Positions 11,834-23,030 of a stretch of 64,000 nucleotides of DNA are shown one piece after another. The stretch's first letter is position 1; every line of letters starts with the position of its first letter. Origin of the DNA: Hyposmocoma kahamanoa (taxonomy: Eukaryota; Arthropoda; Insecta; Lepidoptera; Cosmopterigidae); contig NW_020654289.1 of NCBI RefSeq assembly GCF_003589595.1, forward strand, positions 7,606,830 to 7,670,829. The letters run 5' to 3'. Under the pieces are notes generated by a model. The model was not told where the DNA came from. It saw only the letters and a program-made list of their open reading frames with translations, and searched no databases. Made by a program: the position numbers and the translations under genes.

Positions 11834-12903
11834 CCCATTAACGCCCAAATACAAATTAGCGTTAAAAAAACTAAAATTTTTTTATGAACCTTTACAAAAT
11901 ATCCTACTTATGAGAAAATTATGAAGAAAAAATAATTTATTTTATTTTATATAAAAAGAAATGCCGTCCTCAAATGGGGACAATGGGCTCAAACAGTGTT
12001 AAAAAATTTGTACCAATATTTTGTCGGTGCACGACTTGATGTACTTTTTAAATTGCCAACGCTCTTATTTGTGACTCAACAGCTATTAGCACATCATAAC
12101 TGTTAAGCCAAGTTCTGTCCGTATTAACTAATACCAATGTACTAGGTTTAGTAATAGAAGTAATAGATTTAGCACCAAAGGTGCTGGATGTAAACTTTGA
12201 GTCAAAAATCGATAGTCAAAATTGGCACGGTTTTACTCTTTCATATGTATTATAAATCTTTGTTTTGCAGACAGTTTCAGTTGTTCGATAACCAGTTTGC
12301 TGTAGATTAGATCTCGTTAAATAAGTACAGTATTTCTACATCGGTGAGCGTACTTTGTTCTAGGGAAAATGTCCCCTAAATCTATCTCCACATCACGGTC
12401 TTTCTCTTCCATTACAGCATCCATTGGCTTTCTGAAGCCCATAGTAATAAATATGGCTGCCAAATACACGTTGTGTCATTATTTTCTTGAAAATTACTTA
12501 TAGATGAAAAACTAATAAACTACCCCGTATGCGCCCAATGGCCCCAATTGGGGACACCGTTTTGTACCACCGTCTGAAGTTGCGAAAATACTATTTAACT
12601 CAGTTATACATTTTTTATTTTATAGTATGCGAATATATTTCAACAATATATGTTAGGAAATAAATAAATTGTTGGTAATAATATCCAGGAAAAACAACTA
12701 ACTTTAGCGTTTCCTGTGTGCGTAAATTAACCCCGCAAGAGGAACAGTAGAACCACTTTTATTAAATTCTAAACATTTTTTTTATGTTATAAAATCGAGA
12801 TTCACTATTTTACTTCACATGTACACTTTTGTAATGAGTATTAATAGTAACATAAAAAAATACGGGTACTTAAACTAGTGTCCTCGATAGCGCCCGCTAA
12901 TGG
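11834..12903. mobile_element. Possible piggyBac-like relic
   Basis: The left end is TTAA followed by CCCATTAACGCCC. The right end, read inversely, gives CCCATTAGCGGGC but lacks an intact TTAA. The interior has repeated GGGGACAATGGG-type motifs and no intact transposase. An ancient TTAA-type element is possible, but the match covers only about ten bases. Confidence 0.35.
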
Positions 12904-12914
12904 GTTTTTCTTTA

Positions 12915-13110
12915 AAAATGTCCTGACCTCCTTAATCATCATCCCACCTTTTTAAGAAACTTTACAGGTTCCTGGCCACTTATTTTAAAAATTCTATATC
13001 GTCCTCAAATTCGTCCTTTTCTTTCCACTATTCTTACGTCGGGTCGTTTCATCATCACTCCCATCAAAATTCTCGAAACGAGAGGACGTGCTTATTAATC
13101 ACCATGTTTT
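12915..13110 (+). repeat. Family I repeat
   Basis: A pyrimidine-rich unit containing TCATCATCCCACCTTTTTA and an AAAATTCTCGAAACGAGA segment. The same order of blocks occurs at 23845-24050 and 25865-26040 and, more weakly, at 22693-23030. The class is unknown; a LINE 3' untranslated region is one possibility. Confidence 0.55.
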
Positions 13111-13121
13111 TTTAAAGCATT

Positions 13122-13123
13122 AG

Positions 13124-13155
<32 letters not shown>

Positions 13156-13161
13156 GTATAC

Positions 13162-13201
<40 letters not shown>

Positions 13202-13203
13202 GT
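13122..13203. repeat. AT dinucleotide microsatellite
   Basis: Two runs of alternating T and A are separated by CATATGTATACATATGTA. It has no coding meaning. Confidence 0.95.
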
Positions 13204-13380
13204 AAGCCCTCTTGGGTGTGCCTGGTTTTACAGTTTAGTACTAGTAGGAAACGTTTTGCATAATTTGTACCTTTTTATATCGTTGTATTATTTTTGTTTC
13301 ATTCTTTTCCTTTTCCTTTCATTCTCCACTTCTAATAAATTTATGCAGACCGAGCCCTTATTTAACTATCGCTAAGACTA
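13204..13380 (+). repeat. Second half of a family I copy
   Basis: It ends with an AATAAATTTATGCAGACCGA segment, like the AATAAATCTTGTGGGCCGA end at about 26120-26140 and the similar end near 23000. The AT microsatellite separates it from the first half at 12915-13110. Confidence 0.45.
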
Positions 13381-13491
13381 GGTCACTACTTTGGTTATGA
13401 TAAGAAGAGCAGAGTGCAGTGCCTCTCAAATTTTTGGGATTTAGAGTGGTAGCGTTGCAAACGTACATTCGTGAAACATTTGCTATTTATA

Positions 13492-13769
13492 GGCGATTGC
13501 ACCGATGCAATCGCGCCACACTGCATCGATGCAAACGCGTGACTGCATCAATACAAACGCGCGATTGCATCGATACAAACGCGTGATTGCATCGATGCAA
13601 TCGCTTATAAATCACAAGTGAAGCGATGCAATCGCGCGTTTGTATCGATGCAGTCGCGCTTTTGCACCGAGTTTGCATCGCTGCTTAAACTCACGTGTAT
13701 GTATAAAGGTAGACGATTAGCTACTGCACCGCTACTGCATCGCGTTGGCATCGCGTTTGCATTGCGCCT
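13492..13769. repeat. GATGCA-type variable minisatellite
   Basis: Irregular repeats of TGCATCGATGCAA(A/T)CGCG and variants. The core GCATCGATGC is palindromic, so the array looks alike on both strands and gives spurious open frames rich in H, R and C. Confidence 0.85.
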
Positions 13770-13828
13770 TAAAGTCGCCTTGTGTAACCGCTCTTAAAGC
13801 TGCATCTTGACTACTTTACCGTACTGCT

Positions 13829-14000
13829 TACCTGTGTGGTGATAGCTTATTTGGCAACATGTCTTTTTAGTAATAGTCTGTGTGACATTCTACCTTCATG
13901 GTGATAGCGTGTGACAACTTGTGTTATCAATAATAGTCTATGTGACAACTTACCTTCGTAATGATAGCCTTGGTGGCAACATGATTCTACAGCAATAATA
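13829..14000. repeat. Three-unit tandem repeat of about 61 bp
   Basis: Units start at 13829, 13891 and 13951. Each carries a TACC...GTGATAGC block, then GGCAACATG or GACAACTTG, then AATAATAGTCT or a variant. Unit divergence is substantial. Confidence 0.8.
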
Positions 14001-14439
14001 ATTATATTTGCGTGTGGTTTTTCTTAGAAGTCGTGGCGTGTAAGTACAGTTGGCTACTTAGATAGTTTGTTCATAGATGACGATGAGAAACATATGTACA
14101 CAAGAGGAATTGCGTTACGGTGCGTTGTTAAAATAGCGGATTACTTATCTTATAAATGTAGAGTAATTGGTTTATGCGCTAAATCAATGACTGTAGTTAT
14201 TATTTTGGCTTTCAATTTGACAAATTTATGTGATATTTAGTTAATTTACTCATTTACGAATTGGACTAATTAAATCAGTCTGACTGACATTGTCATTGTG
14301 TTGCTACCTAGCTATTTCTTTGTATTGGAATACCTGGCGCGTTGACAGCCACCATAAACCCGTCGGAGAAGAATGACCTAACGAAAGTGCGCCACGTTAT
14401 CCTCTCGCTCTGACATATATTTATTTTATTGGATACCAT
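14001..14439. other. No recognisable feature
   Basis: AT-rich sequence without a supportable gene or repeat family. Confidence 0.45.
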
Positions 14440-14610
14440 GATGTTTTTACAACCATGATATTTTTTTGCGAAAATACTATACTACTTTGTTATTATTATT
14501 GATATAATGATCGAATAAACACAAAGAATAATTCCTTCTAACTGGACTCGAACCAGCATTTTTACCTCATTGTGGGTACCGTTTTTGCCAGCTGAGCTAG
14601 ATATCGAACC
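14440..14610 (-). repeat. tRNA-like SINE, related to family E
   Basis: The minus strand has a tRNA-like stretch with an A box (TAGCTCAGCTGGC) and a B box (GGTTCGAGTCC) at about 14535-14605. Its flank resembles the family E tail (GATCGAATAAACAC). I found no convincing acceptor stem, so a functional tRNA gene is unlikely. Confidence 0.5.
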
Positions 14611-15778
14611 AGAAAATCGTACGAATTTCTGTAAGTACGTGTTGCGGAGCGTTGTATTAAGTTTTAACCGGCTTTTTTGCCGCCATCTGTGAGAGATTTA
14701 AATTAACAACTATTTTTTTTTTTTTCGTTTATTTTCCAACACAAAATTGTATACATTTATCGTTATTAAATGTAACCTACCTACTCCAATCACTTTAACG
14801 GGTTTATACGTAGGTGGGTACAGTCATCGCACAGCAATATAGCGCGTTTTTTTTTGATAAACGAAAATAAACATTAAACTAAATTAAGAGAAATAGTGTT
14901 AAACAAGAGAAATTGTAACTATTACTACCAATCGTAATATATTAAATTTTATATTACCTTAATTAATTTTTCTATATACTAACAACAGTAACCAACAATA
15001 TTAGTACTTGGTCGAATTCTTTCATCGAACAGTACTAGAGTATTGTTTGATGAAAAATGCCTTCAACCTCTTTTTACATTGCTTTACATTTTTACATGTT
15101 AATATTTTCTGTATACGGTGTTTAGGTAATGTATGTAGCGTATCCGGGAGCATAGAACCCTTTGTTCTTTGTCCGTATACATTTTTATATTTCGGTAAAT
15201 TGTAAGTCGGTAAGTACGATAAACTACGCAAATTAGAAGGTCTTATTTTTTGTTATAAAAACTTATATTCAAAAAAGCAAGAGTAACTGCAGGGTATAAT
15301 CGCACTTCCGGCATTCCAATTGCATCAGCACTGTAAACAGCAGTTGGAATGCGTTAACAATCTACTGTAACTTCGAAGTTGTGGCGACCCAGTGCCGCAG
15401 ATCCTCCAGTATGAATTGACCCCAGGACAATGTAGCAGACAATTTTTACCTATCATTGGCACCCGTGTCTGCTGATAGGAACTATTCTAATCTTACGTAC
15501 TTGTGTCACGACCATCGTTGAACCCTATATAATTTTGTTTTCTTTTTCTTCAGTTCGTTTTTTTAAGGTTCCTTGTTTATTATCGAAGCATTGCGTAGGC
15601 AAAATGCAAAATGGTTTCGTCAAAAACCGTACGTTTATTAGAATTACAAACGTAAATAAAAGCAATAAAAAAAATTATTTAATAGAAATATAATATACGA
15701 CTTTAAATACAAGTGTAACTTTTCAAAAAACGCCCAAGATAACTATGCCACAAGCATCAATTGGAATTATGTATGAGC
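14611..15778. other. No recognisable feature
   Basis: AT-rich DNA with homopolymer T runs near 14710 and 14850. A GC-richer patch at about 15280-15500 is unclassified. Confidence 0.4.
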
Positions 15779-15850
15779 TTAACCCTTAATTTATCTGTTA
15801 GGTCCGTGGGACTCCAAGTAATATTTGTTTTTGACGTAAAATCTTTTATA

Positions 15851-16954
15851 TCGCGGCATTGACTTACAATACTATAGACTCACATTTGCTAAGAAAAGCA
15901 CCACAAAAATCGTCCGGGCGGTAGGATAAATACGTATACACTTATCTATATACACATCAGTAGTACTTTCATTTAAATTTAGACATTATGTCTTTATCGT
16001 AAAGTGCAATGTTAATCAAATGCACTCCACTGACACAAAGTGTCAACTTCACCTACTCGAAACGGCTTATAGAAAGCAGTGGAGACGCTCTTTGAAATAA
16101 AACAAATAAAATATTGTAATTATTGTATTATAAAAAATCGAAATACTAAAAAGTGACTTTAATGGATGGGTAGAAATAAAACGATGGGTATGAAAGTGTT
16201 CTAGGTAGTTTTGGTCATATTAGGGTGAATGAGAATGGTGTAAGTGTGTTAGAGCTATGTTTGGAGTGGAATCTTTGCATGACAAACAATTGCAATAATA
16301 GCAGTCCATTCAGAATGCCGTAAGGGGTTCCGTGAAAATCTAAAACCAATTCGTACATAAAAGCTATAGTAGCGATACATATTCGTAGATCGTGTAAATA
16401 TGTTAGTTTAATTTCGATCTTATTTTCTACGTACTTGTACTGTCTAGTTTATATAAATAATCACAACATTAAATGAAGAGACTAAAAAAATTATAAAATG
16501 TACAAATGATACTCCACAACCTTCCTGTTCCTGTACTGCTTTACGCGCCATTATTGATGCGAAGTCGACGAACCGCGTTTGTCTCTTTTACTCTCTAATA
16601 TTTGAATATCGCGTAAAAGAGAGGGTCGCGAACTAAGCGTCCCAATGTTGTGTTTTAAATTTATAAAATATAAAATAGAATTCCGCACTTATGTGTATTA
16701 TAATATCATGAAATCGTGAATTTGATATGAGACTTTCCTGAAATATGACACTCCATTATTTTTGCTTGGCTTTCTAGTATCATTTGCACAATTTTTCACA
16801 GTACAGTTAGGCATTGCGTCGCGTAGTGCTTGTGACAAGGACGTAATACGACTAAATCAAAAAGTCAGATCACTCGTAGCGTGATCTAACTCTAGTCTCC
16901 GACACTTTTATAGCGCGACTGTGAGTCTATAGTATTGTAAGTCAATGTATCGCG
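15851..16954. repeat. Well-preserved 34-bp inverted repeat pair
   Basis: 15851-15884 and 16920-16954 are inverse copies around ATTGACTTACAATACTATAG with very few mismatches. They lie inside the piggyBac-like relic and are better preserved than the sequence around them. They may be the ends of a second nested element. Confidence 0.6.
16183..16305 (+). pseudogene. LINE endonuclease-domain fragment
   Basis: The frame reads GYESVLGSFGHIRVNENGVS and continues with LELC. This is the signature of the AP-like endonuclease of non-LTR retrotransposons (G.FG..R.NENG..L.E.C). About 40 codons survive inside the piggyBac-like relic. Confidence 0.65.
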
Positions 16955-17184
16955 GATTTCATTTCGGGCGTCTCGGTACCTTCACCCAGTGTGGCGCAAG
17001 ACGCGGGACGAAGAGGACGTGCGCCTGCGATGCTTGCATAGGTGAGTAATGGCATTCGCGGAGTCCGTGGGACTCCACCGGAACATTTGTGTTACAAGTA
17101 TTGCATTATTTATTCGTTACAAATATTGTTATGAACGTATATTATTAGTATTTATTTGTTTGTTTTAGGGTTTAAAATGGCTTC

Positions 17185-17323
17185 TCATAGTCGGTCAGTC
17201 AACCTTCTTCAAGAAAATGCCGGTTTTATACTTCAAGAGTGGCCGTGAATGTATGAGGCCGGTATGCTTAGGGTGCACAAAGAAAATCTGCGTTCGATGC
17301 GTGAACAGAGATAAGGAGTAAGC
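17185..17323 (+). pseudogene. Cysteine-rich scrap, possible piggyBac transposase C terminus
   Basis: The frame ends CMRPVCLGCTKKICVRCVNR followed by DKE and a stop at about 17321. Paired cysteines near the right end of a TTAA-flanked element fit the C-terminal cysteine-rich domain of piggyBac transposases. The catalytic domain is not recognisable. Confidence 0.4.
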
Positions 17324-18035
17324 TCTGCACGTTTCATTTTTTTGTATGAACGTGAATATTTTTATTTTTCTTACTAATATTTTGATTATACATATATGTA
17401 ATGTACTCTCATATAAAAAAATAAAAAATATACCTTTAATAAAATTACCTTTGGTTAGGAAGCCAGAAGTTGGCTCTTGTTTTTGTTCGAATTTTTTATT
17501 GTCTATTTGACTTTCATATTATAAAAAAGACTGTTACGTATTAAGTACAAATTGTGATACACAAGACTGTTAACATAATATTCCTTATTAAATTAAACGA
17601 TTTTTTAACTTTGCATTTGGTTTTATTTCAAACAAAATTATATTTTTTTCAAAAGGAATCCCATGGACTCCATGAGGTAAATTGTAAGGTTTTTGTTCAC
17701 CGGGTAAACTAAGGGTTAAACCACACAAAGTTACACAATTTTTTTATATAAATAACTTTACTAATGAGATCAATCAGCAACTTAAGCTCAATAAATGACA
17801 GGAGAAGCAAAAGAAGGCCCCTGAAAGATGGGAGGACGCCCAAGACCAAAAACAACGACGTTGGACGTGGATTTAAATTGCTACAGAATTCCCAAAATGC
17901 TCGCATTATTTCACTTCTGTATTGCTAAATGGACATGACTTTGATAACGAAAAGACCATCAGACAACACCTAGGTATGTATTTCAGAAATAAGAAAAAAA
18001 TTCTTATGAAAAAAAAAAGACGACAAAAGGTTGTA

Positions 18036-18147
18036 CAGGGTCAAGAGCACGTCAAGCTTGACACTTGAGACTTAAATTCAACTCTGTGCCGCTTACGATA
18101 AGAACGGTCCAATATACAAAGTATCAAGCTTGATGTGCTCTTGACTG
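18036..18147. mobile_element. Short palindromic MITE, TA flanked
   Basis: The left end GTCAAGAGCACGTCAAGCTTG is mirrored on the right by CAAGCTTGATGTGCTCTTGAC. TA lies immediately outside on both sides (18034-18035, 18148-18149). The 112-bp size, TA target and CAG-type ends fit a Tc1/mariner-derived MITE. A second copy, with a preserved right end, lies at about 18717-18810. Confidence 0.7.
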
Positions 18148-19610
18148 TACATCAATGTGGTCATCACATAATTGATTTTATTTATTTATTTTATTTATTT
18201 TTTATTTTATTTTATTCAGGAAAACAAACGGTCACATACAAGATTTACATAATATAAAACGATAAACTACAAAAAGACCAAGCTGCTCCATAAATTTAAC
18301 ACAAATATAAATTTAGAATGGAATAGAATATGTACACTGCAATGGTAACTTAACAAAAAAATACATATAAATATTAGAAAGGTAAATACTAGATAGGGAG
18401 AATGGTACTTCGAGCGCAAGTAATGCCAAAGAAGTATGTTTCAAGTTTAGGGTAATCTGTGAAAAATAATATCGCCCACTTTTTGTCTATAACTAACTAA
18501 AGATGTACATGTAATTGATTAAAGTTTGGTATTTTTTTTTGCGATGCTGCACGGATTTTTTTATCAACCCAATATATATATGGCATTAGACACAGAAGTC
18601 ACATGACTATGCTCTATTTCATGTCAAATCGATATATTAGTTTTATTATGTATGTGTTTTTATTATTTTACTTCATTAAGTTTTCCAAAAATTAAGTTTC
18701 CGGCAAATTTTATTATTTACTTTACACTTAAAACTTAAATCTAACTCTATGCCGCTTAAAACAAGAACGGACCAAAGTACAATGTGTCAAGCTTGATGTG
18801 CTTTTGACTGTACAATTAAGACCTTTCTTTACATTGTCCTACTAACAAAGGTCAATGACCTATGTTGGTATGTCAGCGTAGTGTAAATAATATAGTGTGG
18901 TAAATAAATAATTAATTAAAAAATGGAATGTTTTATTCTTTTAAAATAATTCTGAATCCATTCCTTTCCGAGAATAACTAAAAAAAAAAATTTTGTATGT
19001 CATTTGCTAGTCAGTCAATCAGTTCCAGTCAACAGCACCCACGGCTCGTATAATTAATTGCCTACTTAAAACACCAACGATGTTTTAGTAGAATATAAGT
19101 ATCACACAACTCCTTCATCATTATTCAAGTGGCATAAAAGCTATTATAATCTCGAACATGAGTCTCAGGCAGGTTTTGTGATTGACAGATCGCGCGTGAC
19201 ATCATTTAATCATACTAAGTTGAAAAGAGCCTTCGTGTGTCGGTATAAGGTCGGTCGTCTTACATAATTCCATTTGATTAAAAGCTCCTTGAAAGATCAC
19301 GTGTAAGATATTAATAAACCGAATTGCTGCATTAGAGAATAAGAAAACTACTATAAAGTAGATTATATATATAAATGTATGTGATCACATTTATTGCCGA
19401 CTTAGCCCAGAAACAAGATGAGGAAGTTGTCTCTACACGCACGTGCATGTCCATAGAGCACATTAATATTTTAGTAGCACCGCAAAAGTTTCTCTTTTTT
19501 CCGAGATGAGTCTGTTTTTACTTAAACCTGAAGGTATGAAACAAGGGAAATTTATACTACGTATACTAGAGTAACGAACTAAATTCCGGCGAAGTAATTA
19601 GAACCAAAAC
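18148..19610. other. AT-rich DNA with a second MITE copy
   Basis: 18717-18810 repeats the MITE at 18036, with the right end CAAGCTTGATGTGCTTTTGAC well preserved and the left end eroded. The remainder has no supportable feature. Confidence 0.45.
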
Positions 19611-19760
19611 GTATAAATTTACAAAAACTCATTTCCTAAATTGGACCCAACGATAGAGACCAGGATCTTATAGTGCACAAATTACTTACCGTTACCCCAT
19701 TGATGCCAAGAGATATATATTTTTTCTATTGTATTTTTAAGCAGTGATAGCTTAGTTATG

Positions 19761-20000
19761 TTTTTTTATGATACCAAGTGACGGAACGAAGAGGTCGTGC
19801 ACCTGATAGTAAACGACACGCCTGTCTATAACAGTTGCAGTGCTAGTCAGCGTTTAAAATCACAAAAATCTGAGGGGCACTGCCACTGCGCCCATCACCC
19901 GGAGACATATCATAAATTGACAAGTCCCATGTGGCTGTAATTTCACAAGAACCCCTCAAAACTGAAACGCAGTAATGCTCACATTGATGTTCTCATTCAA
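19761..20000 (-). repeat. Family C repeat
   Basis: It begins after a T run with ACCAAGTGACGGAACGAAG and runs through the GGGGCACTGCCACTGCGCCC core to ACGCAGTAATGCTCACATTG. The head is missing. Confidence 0.8.
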
Positions 20001-20729
20001 AGCGTATGCACTTTATTTGCAATTATTAAAAAGCACCATGCCCAGTCGTGTAAGGTTTACACTGAGTGAATAACCTAATCTGATCTAACTGAGCGTTAAA
20101 CATCAATAATCCCATGTTAACTGTACGATTTGATTTTTATTTAAACACAAAAATTTTCTAGAAAATACCTTTAACTATTTTATAGAAAACTTCATCTCGG
20201 TAAGTGACCTGTTTCCACGTAACATGGAGTGCTAAAATTTTATACGCAGTCCAGTCCAACCGTGTGTGCTGTAGGTGTACTGTTTTTAATAGCCCATTTA
20301 TCGGGTGATATAGCTTAGTTTGGAGAGGCTTCTTTATTTTACAAGGTTGCTTTCTGGTTCACGGTATTTGTTGTCTAAGCATTGTTAGTTGGTATATAAA
20401 TTTAAGATATAAGTATAAATATATGTGACACTTTAACGTGGACTAATCGATATTAAAAATAAATTGTTCGTCCATTTTTGTTGAGAAAATTAGCAGTGTA
20501 TTGCAATCAAAATTTACGTATAGTATTACTGCCTTATTTATTGATCTACGAAAACATTTTGTGTAAATAAAAACACGGAGTCTGAGAGTTCCGAAAAATC
20601 TCGCTGACGTAATACTCCTATACGAGTACCAATTAAATTTATATTTTACCGTTTTTTTTTATATTGTTGCCATTTTTTATTGTAAATAAAATATTTAAAA
20701 ACGACCTTCGACATTCATAAATAAATAAA
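20001..20729. other. No recognisable feature
   Basis: AT-rich sequence without a supportable gene or repeat family. Confidence 0.45.
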
Positions 20730-20936
20730 TATTAGACCACATCGCATTGGTCAGATCCCATAGTAAGTAACTAAATCACTAGTGTTATGGAAATCGGAAA
20801 TAATTACTGTACCATAAACACCCAGACCCGAGATAATATAGAAAAGTAAGTTTTCTACATGAATCTGGCCGGGAATAGAATCCGGGGCCTCAGAGATGGC
20901 GACCATGAAAACCTACGTGCAAACCACTGTGCTCGT
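20730..20936 (-). repeat. SINE family B
   Basis: The inverse strand has a tRNA-like head with a degraded B box near 20885, then the family B body (TTTTCTATATTATCTCGGGT and CATAACACTAGTG) ending in GGGATCTGACC. Better copies lie at 37139 and 51614. Confidence 0.7.
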
Positions 20937-21017
20937 TGAACTATTCCATAACACGTAAATACTGTCACAATATAAGAACTCCTAAGAAATATCAAGTTTT
21001 TATCTTATGAAATGCCG

Positions 21018-21240
21018 GAACAAACTGATCGTGGCAAGTGACACGCCTGTCCATATCAGTAGCAGTGCCCCTTAGAGTTTTAAATTTTAAATATCTGAGG
21101 AGCACCGCCACTGCGCCCGTCTCCCTTCAAAACCGGAACGCAGTAATAGTATATATAGTATAAGTAAGTAAGGTTGCCACCTTACCTACTTACGTACTTT
21201 ACTGGACAAACTCCTTCACAAGGAGCTTCGCTGCTACTAA
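21018..21240 (-). repeat. Family C repeat, 5' end duplicated
   Basis: It contains ACACGCCTGTCCATATCAGT, the CGCCACTGCGCCCGTC core and the head CACAAGGAGCTTCGCTGCTAC. The head is included in the 97-bp duplication that follows. Confidence 0.75.
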
Positions 21241-21394
21241 ATATTGAAAAATTATAAAGAAGTATACTGCATACGAAACCAAATACTGACGTAACTAACT
21301 GGACAAACTCCTTCACAAGGAGCTTCGCTGCTACTAAATATTGAAAAATTATAAAGAAGTATACTGCATACGAAACCAAATACTGACGTAACTA
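21201..21394. repeat. Perfect 97-bp tandem duplication
   Basis: 21201-21297 and 21298-21394 appear identical by eye. Each unit starts ACTGGACAAACTCC, includes the family C head, and ends CTGACGTAACTA. The lack of divergence implies a recent duplication or an assembly artefact. Confidence 0.9.
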
Positions 21395-22214
21395 AAAATT
21401 GTAGACGTGGAAGGAAACGATTTGAAAATTAAGAAAATACTGAATAAAACCAACGTATATATTCTCGTTTCTATATGGATAATTAAATATACACAAATAA
21501 AAATGGTCAAATTATTCGCAAGTTTTTTTTAATTTTCAAATTGTGCTTTCTCAATTCGACAATTTTGAGTTACGACAGTATTTGGTATATAACAGTCATA
21601 TTATATTAGTAGTAGTAGTAATGTGGAGTACAGTAAGTAATTCGTTTCTGTCCAGAAAGGCTTCCAACGTCGTATAAAAAACTATAAAGAAGTTTAAAAA
21701 ATATTAAGGCGATCATGTTCCTCTTTGTGCAGAAAGAGTTTTTGTCCAGAAAGATCTTTACATAAAATTTTAAAACTGATAGCCTTGTAGCCAAAGCTCG
21801 ATAAAAAATGTCAAGATGTCGTCGCCTTATGAAGCTCTCACAAAGGAAAAAAAAGAAAAAAACAGTGTCTCGCACGAAGCGCCTGTCGGTCCCGCCGCGG
21901 GCCGAACTGTAGTAGTTATTTTCATTAAAACTGAGAGCTGTAAAAGTAAACCTGTAACCAATAACAGAAATTAACAATAATATATGTTAAGCTGGTTCTT
22001 ATTTTTTTTTATAAGAATAATGTACTTTCGGTAAGTTCGTTTTCGTTCGGAAGTTTAGTAATATTTTCGGATGTACAGTTTTTTTTCATACAATTGAAAT
22101 TTGAACAAGCTCTTGATCGTTTGCTAAATATGATTAATTTTGTCGGTATATTTGTTTATTTGTCAGTAACTCATTTTAACGCCAGTTATTTGGGAATTAG
22201 AATGAGCCACAGTT

Positions 22215-22379
22215 TGATGCAATTTAATTTGTTTTTCCGAATCTTTGTTATATCCCTTTCATTTTTCAATAAACTTGGTCAGGACCGTCAGCGCCTGACC
22301 GTTGGACCTGTACAGATCCTGAAACGAAAGTTTGAAAAAACAAATAGACGCGAATTTAGGCTTAAAAAAGTAGTTTCAT
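22215..22379. mobile_element. Family F palindromic MITE, degraded
   Basis: It contains the family F centre (ACCGT...GACCTGTACAG) and a right end AAACAAATAGACGCGAATTTA. The right 33 bases are duplicated on the far side of the adjacent SINE E. Confidence 0.55.
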
Positions 22380-22595
22380 AGATTTCTCATAGATGGTGCT
22401 ACGACTGAAAAGTCGTTGAAAAAACCAAATATAAAGACACGACGCAAGTACATAGAAAAATTCGTGAGGTCCGTTGGTTCGTTCTGTGGCTTAGTTGATA
22501 TAGCGTCTGGCACGGTATGCAAGAAGATGTCGGTTCAAATCCAAAGGATTTTTTTCTGAGTGTTTGATCTTTGTATTAATAATTATAACAAAATT
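22380..22595 (+). repeat. SINE family E, full length
   Basis: It starts AGATTTCTCATAGATGGTGC, carries a tRNA-like region at about 22484-22555 with A box TGGCTTAGTTGATA and B box GGTTCAAATCC, and ends with a GATCTTTGTATTAATAATTA tail. Copies of similar length lie at 58136 and 61572. It is flanked by 33-bp direct repeats (22347-22379 and 22596-22628), unusually long for a SINE target duplication. Confidence 0.8.
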
Positions 22596-22692
22596 GACGC
22601 GAATTTAGGCTTAAAAAAGCAGTTTCATTTTAAAAATATATTTCGATAAGAGTTGTATTAGACTGTTCATTATGAACGTAAACTTTGTGACG

Positions 22693-23030
22693 GTGTGACC
22701 TCCTTACACCGTCATCTCACCTCTTTGTATCGACTCTCTCCGCTTGTATCCTATCATTTTTTATTTTACATGTATTTAAATTTTAAATTTGAATTGTTCC
22801 ATCTTCCTTCACTTTCTCATTTTGTTTTCGTACCACAGTCGGAGCTATTTCAAATTCGTACGTACGTTATACGTTTTAATCATTTAATAAGCTAAATCAT
22901 GTGTAATAATTTATAAGTCTACAGCCTTCATGTACCTATATCTGTAATTCAGTTACTCGGCCCATTTAGGGCCCTTTCTTTAAACTTTACTTCTTTAATA
23001 AATTTTGTGGACCGGAAGTTTCTCGTTTCA
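22693..23030 (+). repeat. Family I repeat, longer copy
   Basis: It begins GACCTCCTTACACCGTCATC and ends with AATAAATTTTGTGGACCGGA, the same order of blocks as in the other family I copies. Confidence 0.45.

Larger units (their letters stand above)
15783..17715. mobile_element. piggyBac-like DNA transposon relic
   Basis: TTAA at 15779-15782 and at 17716-17719 flanks inverted ends CCCTTAATTTATC (left) and CCCTTAGTTTACC (right, inverse). A second, inner match in the same inverse arrangement is GTCCGTGGGACTCC at about 15804 and GTCCATGGGATTCC near 17650. TTAA targets and CCC-starting ends are typical of piggyBac. A cysteine-rich scrap near the right end may be the transposase C terminus. The element is decayed and contains a LINE scrap. 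Confidence 0.6.

Noticed and set aside
13492..13769. CRISPR array
   Set aside because: Irregular spacing, palindromic core, no unique spacers, and the genome is eukaryotic; it is a minisatellite.
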